A stretch of DNA of 20,703 bases, from positions 1 to 20,703 of the forward strand of contig CAKRWZ010000030.1 in the NCBI GenBank assembly GCA_934418295.1, given 5' to 3'. The stretch comes from an uncultured Mediterraneibacter sp. (GTDB lineage: Bacteria > Bacillota > Clostridia > Lachnospirales > Lachnospiraceae). A model generated the notes under the pieces. It was not told the DNA's origin, ran no database searches, and saw nothing but the letters and a program-made list of their open reading frames with translations. Below are positions 14,515 to 20,703 of this stretch, piece after piece. Each line of letters begins with the position of its first letter. Within the stretch, counting starts at the first letter, position 1. The position numbers and the translations under genes are program-made.

Positions 14515-17294
14515 CTTTCAATTTCCACCATCTTATAAGCCTCTACCTGGTCTCCCTCTTTGATATCGTTGTAATTATCAAATACGAAACCACACTCATA
14601 GCCGGCTCTTACTTCTTTTACATCATCTTTGAAACGTTTCAGAGACGCAAGGCTTCCGTCGTAGATCACGATACCGTCTCTGACCAGACGAACGGAGCAG
14701 TTCCGCTCGAACACGCCGTCCAGTACGTAAGCACCTGCGATGGTTCCCACACCGGAAGCTTTAAACGTCTGACGCACTTCTGCATGACCCAGGACTTTCT
14801 CTTCGAATACCGGATCCAGCATACCCTTCATAGCTGCCTCTACATCCTCGATGGCATTGTAAATGACACGGTACAGACGAACGTCTACGCCTTCCCGGTC
14901 CGCCGTCTCTTTTGCCGTCGCATCCGGTCTTACGTTAAATCCGATAATGATGGCGTTGGAAGCAGATGCCAGGGTTACGTCAGATTCGTTGATGGCACCG
15001 ACACCGCCGTGGATGATCTTGATGACAACTTCGTCATTGGAAAGCTTCAGAAGGCTCTGCTTCAGTGCCTCCACTGATCCCTGTACGTCTGCTTTTACGA
15101 CGATATTCAGTTCTTTGAGGTTTCCTTCCTGGATCTGGTTGAACAGATCATCCAGAGACATCTTGGATTTGGTCTCTTCCAGAAGTTTTACTTTGTTCTG
15201 TGCGATAAAGGTATCTGCAAAGGCTCTCGCCTCTTTATCGTTTTCACAGGCTACAAACACTTCTCCCGCATTTGGCACGTCGTTCAGTCCTAAGATCTCC
15301 ACCGGCATAGACGGACCGGCTTCTTTGACTCTGCGTCCCTTGTCGTCCATCATGGCACGGACTTTACCGTGGGCAGAACCGGCTGCGATGGAATCTCCCA
15401 CATGCAGGGTACCTTTCTGTACCAGTACTCTGGCCACGGAACCTTTTCCTTTGTCCAGCTCGCCTTCGATGACCAGACCTCTTGCCTTCCGGTTCGGATT
15501 TGCTTTCAGCTCCAGCATCTCTGCCGTCAGAAGCAGCATCTCCATCAGCTCCGGAATCCCTTCCTTTGTATGGGCTGATACCGGCACGAATACGGTACTT
15601 CCGCCCCAGTCTTCCGGGATCAGCTCGTATTCCGTCAGTTCCTGTTTTACACGTTCGATGTTTGCGTTTGGCTTATCGATCTTGTTGATGGCTACCACGA
15701 TCTCGATCCCTGCTGCTTTTGCATGGTTGATCGCCTCTACCGTCTGCGGCATGACACCGTCGTCCGCTGCTACCACCAGGATCGCGATATCCGTGGAGTT
15801 TGCGCCCCGCATACGCATTGCCGTAAAGGCCTCATGGCCCGGTGTATCCAAAAATGTGATCTTTTCTCCGTTTACCGTCACCACAGATGCACCGATGTGC
15901 TGTGTGATACCGCCGGCCTCACGGTCTGTCACATTGGTATCGCGGATCGCATCCAAAAGGGAGGTTTTACCGTGGTCAACGTGACCCATAACGCAGACTA
16001 CCGGAGGACGTTTTACCATATCTTTTTCATCCTCTTCGTCCTCTTTCAGAAGTTCCTCGATCACATCTACCACTTTTTCAGGCTCGCAGAGAACTTCAAA
16101 TTCCATTGCGATTTCCTCGGCGGTATCATAATCTACCTCCTGGTTCAAGGTGACTACCTTGCCCTGCATAAAGAGTTTTTTGATGATCACGGACGGAGCG
16201 ATCTTCATCTTTTCTGCCAATTCCTGGATCGTCAAAGACTGCGGGATCACGATCTGCTTGATCACTTCTTCTTTCTTCGGTTCCGGCTTCTGCTGCGGTT
16301 TCTGCGGTTTTTTCAGCTCTGCAGCACCTTTCTGGCCTTTTCCTTTTCTTCCGCCCTTGAAGTCTTCATCCAGATTCTCTTTTTTCTTATAATCTTTTTC
16401 TTTGTCCTTTGTCTTGTTGCGGCTCGGCTTCTGCTCCGGAACTGCAGGTGCCGGAATGGAGCTTCTGTCGTCTCTTCTGGAATCTCTGCGTCCGTCACGG
16501 TTGTCTCTGTGGCCGTCTTTAAAATCTCTGCGTCCGTCGCGTCCGTCTTTTCTGTCATCCGTTCTTCCCTGGAATCTTCCGTTTCTCTGACGGGAATCCT
16601 CTCCGTTGGAACGGTTCGGGCGATTGTTGTCTCCCTGCTGGGAACGGTAACCGCCATTCTGATTTCTGCTGCCCGGACGGTTGTTCTGGTTTCTTCGGTC
16701 TGTATTTCTGGAATCGTTATTTCTGAAATCACCGTTTCTGGAATCACGATTCTGTGCTGCCGGACGGGAAGTACTATTCTGCCGTTCTGCCGCCGGACGA
16801 TTGTTCGACTGATTCTGGCTGTTCTGAACATTCTGATTGTTCTGTGCCTGCTCCGCCGAATTCGTCTGCGGGCGCTGCTCCTGAACTTTTTCCTGCTTTG
16901 GTTCCGGAGTGTCTCCTGCCGGACGCTGTGCCTGATTTTGTGCTGCCGGACGGGACGCTGCACTCTGCTGCGCTGCCGGATTTGGGGTCCGTTTGTTCAT
17001 CGGATTTGCCGGGCGCTGTCCCTGCGGACGTTTTCCGGCTTTTCCGCTGTTTTTCAGATTCTGCGGGCGGAATACCTGCACCAGTTTTTTCTTTTTCGGT
17101 GCTTCGCCGTCCTTTGCCTCCGACGGCTGAGCGGTCTGTCTCGCAGCCGCTTTCCGGAATGTTTCTACCACGTCCTCTTCCAGAGAACTCATGTGACTTT
17201 TCACATCGATATTTTTCTCCCGCAGCTGTTCCATCAGATCTCTATTTTCTATGCCCAGCTCTTTCGCCAGCTCATGTACTCTCATTTTTGTCAT
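14511..17294 (-). CDS. infB: Translation initiation factor IF-2
   Basis: IF-2 is the GTPase that brings initiator tRNA to the 30S subunit. This copy has 927 residues. An IF2_N helix domain (1-50, MRVHELAKELGI) is followed by a long disordered linker (about 51-345) with Gln/Asn-rich and then Arg/Asp-rich repeats. A second IF2_N domain (about 350-400) and the G domain come next: GHVDHGKT (437-444), DTPGH (483-487) and NKID (537-540). Domains II, III and IV complete it, ending EGDQVEAYKMVEIER. The frame extends upstream to a TTG at 17315 inside ylxQ. The ATG at 17294 is preferred because AAGGAGG sits 8 nt before it and the protein then starts at the conserved IF2_N. Internal starts giving shorter forms are possible, as in other bacteria, but not shown. 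Confidence 0.98.
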   Translation of the reverse strand: MTKMRVHELAKELGIENRDLMEQLREKNIDVKSHMSSLEEDVVETFRKAAARQTAQPSEAKDGEAPKKKKLVQVFRPQNLKNSGKAGKRPQGQRPANPMNKRTPNPAAQQSAASRPAAQNQAQRPAGDTPEPKQEKVQEQRPQTNSAEQAQNNQNVQNSQNQSNNRPAAERQNSTSRPAAQNRDSRNGDFRNNDSRNTDRRNQNNRPGSRNQNGGYRSQQGDNNRPNRSNGEDSRQRNGRFQGRTDDRKDGRDGRRDFKDGHRDNRDGRRDSRRDDRSSIPAPAVPEQKPSRNKTKDKEKDYKKKENLDEDFKGGRKGKGQKGAAELKKPQKPQQKPEPKKEEVIKQIVIPQSLTIQELAEKMKIAPSVIIKKLFMQGKVVTLNQEVDYDTAEEIAMEFEVLCEPEKVVDVIEELLKEDEEDEKDMVKRPPVVCVMGHVDHGKTSLLDAIRDTNVTDREAGGITQHIGASVVTVNGEKITFLDTPGHEAFTAMRMRGANSTDIAILVVAADDGVMPQTVEAINHAKAAGIEIVVAINKIDKPNANIERVKQELTEYELIPEDWGGSTVFVPVSAHTKEGIPELMEMLLLTAEMLELKANPNRKARGLVIEGELDKGKGSVARVLVQKGTLHVGDSIAAGSAHGKVRAMMDDKGRRVKEAGPSMPVEILGLNDVPNAGEVFVACENDKEARAFADTFIAQNKVKLLEETKSKMSLDDLFNQIQEGNLKELNIVVKADVQGSVEALKQSLLKLSNDEVVIKIIHGGVGAINESDVTLASASNAIIIGFNVRPDATAKETADREGVDVRLYRVIYNAIEDVEAAMKGMLDPVFEEKVLGHAEVRQTFKASGVGTIAGAYVLDGVFERNCSVRLVRDGIVIYDGSLASLKRFKDDVKEVRAGYECGFVFDNYNDIKEGDQVEAYKMVEIER

Positions 17295-17307
17295 ATTTGC
17301 TACCTCC

Positions 17308-17637
17308 TTATGCAATTGTATTCTCTCTCATCCTTAAGCTCTCCTTGATGCCTTTTGCAAATCCTTCATCCAGGACCGCCAAAGACGCACGAAACTCTTT
17401 TCCCATGGCATGGCCCAATGTATCCATATCTCCGAAAAAGAAGATCGGGACTTTATAATATGCGCACATGTCTCGGAATTTCTTCTTTGTATTTTCTGAA
17501 GCCTCTTCTGCCACGATCACCAGCTTTGCCCGGCCGGACTTTGTTTCCTTTTCCGTCATAAACTCTCCGCTGACGGTTTTTCCGGCTTTTGTCGCAAGAC
17601 CGATCAGTGAAAGTGTTTTATTTTGCTTCAATCGCAT
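17308..17637 (-). CDS. ylxQ: YlxQ, L7Ae-family RNA-binding protein
   Basis: This 109-residue protein belongs to the L7Ae/L30e/S12e family, whose members bind kink-turn RNA. The family pattern is visible as LSLIGLATKAGKTVSGEF near the start and KLVIVAEEASENTKKKF in the middle, followed by YYKVPIFFFGDMDTLGHAMGK. In Firmicutes it is almost always encoded between ylxR and infB, as here. The ATG at 17637 lies inside ylxR, overlapping it by 20 nt, with AGGAG upstream at a short 4-nt spacing. Its precise role is not well established. Confidence 0.93.
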   Translation of the reverse strand: MRLKQNKTLSLIGLATKAGKTVSGEFMTEKETKSGRAKLVIVAEEASENTKKKFRDMCAYYKVPIFFFGDMDTLGHAMGKEFRASLAVLDEGFAKGIKESLRMRENTIA

Positions 17638-17896
17638 CCATCTCCTTTTTCAGCTCTTCATAAACCTCTGTGGGGATCGCCTGCTTAAAAGAACGTTCCA
17701 GACCCTTGTTCTTCACTGCCTTATCCAGGCACTCCCCGGAAAAGCACAGATAGGCGCCTCTTCCGTTCCTTTTGCCCGTCGCATCCAGGACAAAGGTCTC
17801 TTCCGGCGTTTTCACCACACGGATCATTTCTTTTTTATTTTTCATCTCGCCGCAGCCCACGCATTTGCGCATGGGGATCTTTTTCTTCGTATTCAA
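17618..17896 (-). CDS. ylxR: YlxR (RnpM) RNA-binding protein
   Basis: This is a 92-residue DUF448 protein. The family hallmarks are MRKCVGCGEMKNKKEMIRVV near the N-terminus, the central DATGKRNGRGAYLC loop, and FSGECLDKAVKNKGLERSF. In Bacillus subtilis YlxR has been reported to bind and modulate RNase P, hence the name RnpM. The start codon is TTG, supported by AAGGTGA about 8 nt upstream; the only in-frame ATG, at residue 9, would cut into the conserved domain. It lies 14 nt after nusA and overlaps ylxQ, so coupled translation is likely. Confidence 0.93.
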   Translation of the reverse strand: MNTKKKIPMRKCVGCGEMKNKKEMIRVVKTPEETFVLDATGKRNGRGAYLCFSGECLDKAVKNKGLERSFKQAIPTEVYEELKKEMDAIEAK

Positions 17897-17910
17897 AGCT
17901 CTTCACCTTA

Positions 17911-19071
17911 CTATTCTTCTTGGAAATCCGGCGTTTCTTCTGTGTAATCCTCATATTCCTCATCGGAATAATCCTCGTATCCGCCCTCTTCCATCATTTC
18001 CATCTGTTCGATATAATCTGCCGGAAGGTCTCCTGCCTCGATGGCCTGTGTCTCGCTCTTGATATCGATCTTATATCCTGTCAGTCTGGCTGCCAGTCTC
18101 GCATTTTGTCCTTCTTTTCCGATGGCCAGAGAAAGCTGATAATCCGGCACGATAACGTTTGCCACTTTTTCGTCCGGATCTGCCGCTACGGAAATCACCT
18201 TTGCCGGGCTCAGCGCATTCTCGATCAGAAGCGCCGGGTTGTCGCTCCAGTTGATGATGTCGATCTTTTCGCCTCTGAGCTCATTTACGATGGCATTGAC
18301 TCTGGCTCCGTTCATACCGACGCATGCGCCCACCGGATCCACATTCTCATCGTTGGAATAAACTGCGATCTTGGTACGCAGTCCGGCTTCTCTCGCAATG
18401 CTCTTGATCTCTACGATTCCTTCTTTTACTTCGGCAACCTCTGCCTCAAACAGACGTTTTACCAGCTCCGGATGGGTACGGGAAACCAGGATCTTCGGTC
18501 CCTTTGGCGTATTCTTTACTTCCACCACGTACAGTTTGATCCGCTCTGTGGGCTGGAATACTTCGCCTTTTACCTGCTCATTCTCAGTCAGCATGGCATC
18601 TGCCTTGCCCAGGTTGATACTGATATTTTTGCCGACATAACGCTGAACGATACCGGTCACGATATCCTTCTCTTTCTCAAAATACTGGTCATAGACTACT
18701 TTTCTTTCCTCTTCCCGGATCTTCTGAAGGATCAGGTTCTTTGCATTCTGGGTCGCGATACGTCCAAAGGATTTGGACTCTACCGGGATCTGGGCAATGT
18801 CTCCCAACGACAATTTGGAATCCAGCTTCTGTGCATCCTCCAAACTGATCTCTGTTGCCGGGTCCATCACCTCTTCCACAACCTCTTTTTCCGCGATCAC
18901 GGAATAGTCACAGGTCTCACGATCCATGAGCACCTTGATGTTGTCTGAAGTTCCAAAGTGGTTCTTGCATGCATTCATCAAAGAATTTTCGATGGCATCC
19001 AGCATCGTATCTTTGCTGATATTTTTTTCCTCCTCCAGAATATTCAATGCTTCAAGTAATTCTGTGTTCAT
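17911..19071 (-). CDS. nusA: Transcription termination/antitermination factor NusA
   Basis: This 386-residue NusA binds RNA polymerase and nascent RNA to affect pausing, termination and antitermination. An N-terminal polymerase-binding domain (1-130) is followed by S1 (about 135-200, GIVQRYVGKNISINLG), KH1 (about 202-278, with GACVGMNGARVNAI) and KH2 (about 280-345, with LAIGKEGQNARLAARLTG). It lacks the C-terminal acidic repeats of E. coli NusA, as is normal in Firmicutes. It ends instead in a Glu/Asp/Tyr-rich tail of about 30 residues. The ATG has GGAGG and AAGGT upstream. It lies 20 nt after rimP. Confidence 0.98.
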   Translation of the reverse strand: MNTELLEALNILEEEKNISKDTMLDAIENSLMNACKNHFGTSDNIKVLMDRETCDYSVIAEKEVVEEVMDPATEISLEDAQKLDSKLSLGDIAQIPVESKSFGRIATQNAKNLILQKIREEERKVVYDQYFEKEKDIVTGIVQRYVGKNISINLGKADAMLTENEQVKGEVFQPTERIKLYVVEVKNTPKGPKILVSRTHPELVKRLFEAEVAEVKEGIVEIKSIAREAGLRTKIAVYSNDENVDPVGACVGMNGARVNAIVNELRGEKIDIINWSDNPALLIENALSPAKVISVAADPDEKVANVIVPDYQLSLAIGKEGQNARLAARLTGYKIDIKSETQAIEAGDLPADYIEQMEMMEEGGYEDYSDEEYEDYTEETPDFQEE

Positions 19072-19091
19072 TTTTCTACCTTCCTCCCAAA

Positions 19092-19559
19092 TTAAAAATC
19101 AAATGCCTGACGGATCAGGGCCATGTCTTTTTTCGCAAATACCCGCTCTGTGCCGTCTTCCTGCTCTATCGTCACAGTATCACTGTCATACTGTTTTAAG
19201 ATTCCCCGGAATTCCTTCTGCTTATCGACCATCCGATAGGTGCGGATCTCCACTTCTTTTCCCAGGTTCCTCTGAAAATCTTTTTCCTTTTTCAGCGGTC
19301 TTCCAAGTCCCGGAGAGCTTACCTCAAAAATATAACTGTCTTCGATATAATCCTGAGCGTCCAGGATCTCCGAAAACTCGCGGCTTACCACCTCACAGTC
19401 GTCTATGGTGATTCCGCCCGGTTTGTCAATGTATACTCTGAGATACCATTGGCTTCCTTCTTTTACATACTCCACATCCACCAGCTCGAATGCATGCCGC
19501 TCTATGATCGGCTGCAGCAGTGCTTCTGTTTTTTCTTCATAAATTTCCCGTTTTGCCAA
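19092..19559 (-). CDS. rimP: Ribosome maturation factor RimP
   Basis: RimP (155 residues, normal length) assists 30S subunit assembly. The N-terminal domain has ELVDVEYVKEGSQWYLRVYIDKPGGITIDDCEVVSRE (given as pieces: LVDVEYVKEG, LRVYIDKPGG, DDCEVVSRE), then YIFEVSSPGLGRPL and a C-terminal Sm-like part with TIEQEDGTERVFAKKDMALIRQ-like strands. The start codon is TTG, with AAGGAG about 10 nt upstream; no nearby in-frame ATG would give a full domain. It is the first gene of the nusA-infB operon. Confidence 0.96.
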   Translation of the reverse strand: MAKREIYEEKTEALLQPIIERHAFELVDVEYVKEGSQWYLRVYIDKPGGITIDDCEVVSREFSEILDAQDYIEDSYIFEVSSPGLGRPLKKEKDFQRNLGKEVEIRTYRMVDKQKEFRGILKQYDSDTVTIEQEDGTERVFAKKDMALIRQAFDF

Positions 19560-19686
19560 CCTGTCACTTCTCCTTTTCTTTCTCTAATCCCATCTGTCAT
19601 ATGAGGAATCTTGTCAAAAGACCGTTTTTCAAGCCATGTGATATGGTTAATATAAGCGTGTTACGCCTTTCGGTCTCCTGCATCAA

Positions 19687-19714
19687 AGAAGAGTGGACAA
19701 CTGCCCACTCTTCT
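19687..19714 (-). promoter_or_regulatory. Perfect hairpin in the leader of the nusA-infB operon
   Basis: AGAAGAGTGG (19705-19714) and CCACTCTTCT (19687-19696) form a perfect 10-bp stem with an 8-nt loop, about 20 nt after the predicted transcription start. On the minus strand it is followed by TTGATG, with the stem itself ending in TCTTCT, so it is only a weak terminator. It could be an attenuator, a protein-binding site or a 5'-end stabiliser. The rest of the roughly 175-nt leader holds only small possible stems such as GCGT/ACGC. Confidence 0.55.
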
Positions 19715-19740
19715 GCCGATTTCTTATGTAACTGTATGTC

Positions 19741-19769
19741 AGTATAGCACTGTTCCTCACGGATTGCAA
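19741..19769 (-). promoter_or_regulatory. Predicted promoter of the rimP-nusA-infB operon
   Basis: TTGCAA (19764-19769) and TATACT (19741-19746) are separated by exactly 17 nt on the minus strand, a strong sigma-A type match. Transcription would start near 19734. It lies 40 nt downstream of the topoisomerase stop codon. No strong terminator separates that gene from this promoter; only a 5-bp CCGAT/ATCGG stem without a T-tract is present. Confidence 0.75.
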
Positions 19770-19808
19770 GGGATTTGCCCGATTTATTTATCGGACTTTT
19801 GCCGGATA

Positions 19809-20703
19809 TCACCTGTTTTTCGTCCCTTTTCCGTCCCGCTTTGCAACCTTCAACCGGTTCAGGGTCAGCTGCTTTTCTCCGTTTTGAATCTTCTTTTCTT
19901 CTCCCTCGTCCAAAAGCCAGACTGTTTCCAGACCGTCCTTTTCCTGCATCCGGATGCCCCGTACCCCTACTGCTGCTTTCTTTTTCTCCGGAATTTCTTC
20001 CAGCGGAAACCGCAAAAAGTAACCGTTCTTGGTTTGCAATACCACATGCTGATCTGCTGACACCACAGACACAAAAACGAGTTCATCGTTTTCCTGTAAT
20101 TTGGTGGCCATCACGGTGCGGTTTGCCGACTGGAATTCGGTTCCCGCCACCAGTTTGACCATTCCCTGCTTCGTCGCAAACAAAAGCTTCGAAAAGCGCA
20201 GCTGTTCTGCATCGCAGATGTAGACGATCTGTTCCTGGGTACTGTCGTAATTGCTGACATTGTCCACCGGGATCCCCTTATCCCGGAATTTTCCGTAAGG
20301 CAGCTCTTCCACCCGGATCTGATGGAGCTTGCCGGTATCGGTAAACATACAGATCTTGCCGGTGTTCATACAGGAGAGCACGTATTTATTCTCCTGATCT
20401 GCCGCTTCTTTGTTCCGCTCGTAGACAGCCGGATCCACCGTTTTCGCGTAGCCGAAGCGATCCATCAAGAAGACGATTTCTTTTTCTTCCGCCTTCTTTT
20501 CCTCAAACACCGCTTCCGCCGCATTTTCAATGGCTGTCCGCCGTTTTCTCCCATACTGCTTCTGGATCTCATCCAGTTCGGATATGATCAGATTTGCCAT
20601 GGAATCATAATTATTCAGGATATCTTCATACCGCTCAATGTTTTTCAGCGTCTGCTCATGCTCTTTTTCCAGCGCCTGGATCTCCAGACCGATCAGCTTA
20701 TAC
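19809..20703 (-). CDS. parC: DNA topoisomerase IV subunit A, C-terminal part (5' end outside the window)
   Basis: The gene enters from the right edge; 297 codons are visible. The frame is open through the edge, so the internal ATG at 20600 is not the start. The visible part begins with a coiled-coil helix (LEIQALEKEHEQTLKNIERY, then LIISELDEIQKQYGRKRRT), the end of the type IIA topoisomerase breakage-reunion region. It continues into a beta-pinwheel with blades such as FLMDRFGYAKTVD, GKICMFTDTGKLHQIRV and VVLQTKNGYFLRFPLEEIPE. No canonical GyrA box (QxRGGKG) is visible; the corresponding segment reads KKKAAVGVRGIRM. This favours ParC over GyrA. The catalytic tyrosine is outside the window, so parC versus gyrA is not certain. 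Confidence 0.85.
   Translation of the reverse strand, partial: YKLIGLEIQALEKEHEQTLKNIERYEDILNNYDSMANLIISELDEIQKQYGRKRRTAIENAAEAVFEEKKAEEKEIVFLMDRFGYAKTVDPAVYERNKEAADQENKYVLSCMNTGKICMFTDTGKLHQIRVEELPYGKFRDKGIPVDNVSNYDSTQEQIVYICDAEQLRFSKLLFATKQGMVKLVAGTEFQSANRTVMATKLQENDELVFVSVVSADQHVVLQTKNGYFLRFPLEEIPEKKKAAVGVRGIRMQEKDGLETVWLLDEGEEKKIQNGEKQLTLNRLKVAKRDGKGTKNR

Noticed and set aside
17295..17315. Longer IF-2 N-terminus starting at a TTG at 17315
   Set aside because: It would start inside ylxQ and place the ribosome binding site within the coding sequence; the ATG at 17294 has ideal AAGGAGG spacing and begins at the conserved domain.
15723..17348. A 541-codon open frame on the plus strand opposite infB
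   Set aside because: It is antisense to a certain IF-2 gene; its Leu/Phe/Arg/Cys-rich, domain-free translation is the mirror of Gln/Asn/Arg-rich coding sequence. There is no promoter or ribosome binding site for it.
19770..19808. Terminator after the topoisomerase gene
   Set aside because: The only stem (CCGAT/ATCGG) is 5 bp and is followed by GCAAATCCC rather than a T-run, so readthrough into the next operon cannot be excluded.

Overview
The window is a chromosomal segment in which every convincing gene lies on the minus strand, so it reads right to left. Codon use, the AAGGAGG-type ribosome binding sites and the gene order (topoisomerase A subunit, then rimP-nusA-ylxR-ylxQ-infB-rbfA-nrnA-truB-ribF, then rpsO and pnp) suggest a low-to-mid-GC Clostridia, most likely a gut Lachnospiraceae. 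That placement is inferred from protein style and synteny; there is no rRNA gene to confirm it.

Region by region, in transcription order. (1) 20703-19809 is the 3' part of a type IIA topoisomerase A subunit, probably parC. (2) A near-consensus promoter at 19741-19769 starts a transcript with a roughly 175-nt leader containing a perfect 10-bp hairpin. It runs through a tightly packed translation and RNA-maturation operon: rimP, nusA, ylxR, ylxQ, infB, rbfA, nrnA, truB and ribF. infB-rbfA-nrnA-truB are linked by ATGA stop/start overlaps. (3) With a 4-nt gap after ribF the operon continues into a Na/phosphate symporter of the NptA type with a PhoU-like tail, and then into a lipoprotein of unknown function whose start overlaps the symporter stop. 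(4) After 125 nt come a family 2 polyprenyl-phosphate glycosyltransferase and a YfhO-type polytopic membrane protein. This resembles the CsbB/YfhO pairs that glycosylate cell-surface polymers. The two genes overlap by 53 nt because the first has an unusual charged C-terminal tail. (5) rpsO and pnp follow, each with its own promoter, a structured leader and an intrinsic terminator. (6) Between pnp and the last gene is about 400 bp of non-coding DNA. It holds a dense cluster of nested stem-loops (1557-1721) and an AT-rich promoter region with four direct copies of a TAATAAAAATGTGATTA-like motif, spaced 33, 44 and 33 bp apart. (7) 1397-54 encodes an AAA ATPase with a DUF4143 C-terminal domain. 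The first 50 bp of the window may contain the end of an insertion sequence.

Most of the window is ordinary core machinery. Three parts deserve a second look: the pnp-to-ATPase intergenic region (structured element plus phased repeats), the structured leaders of pnp and rpsO (candidate autoregulatory sites), and the glycosyltransferase/YfhO pair with its charged tail. I did not find an obvious new defence or mobile system, a CRISPR array, or tRNA/rRNA genes.
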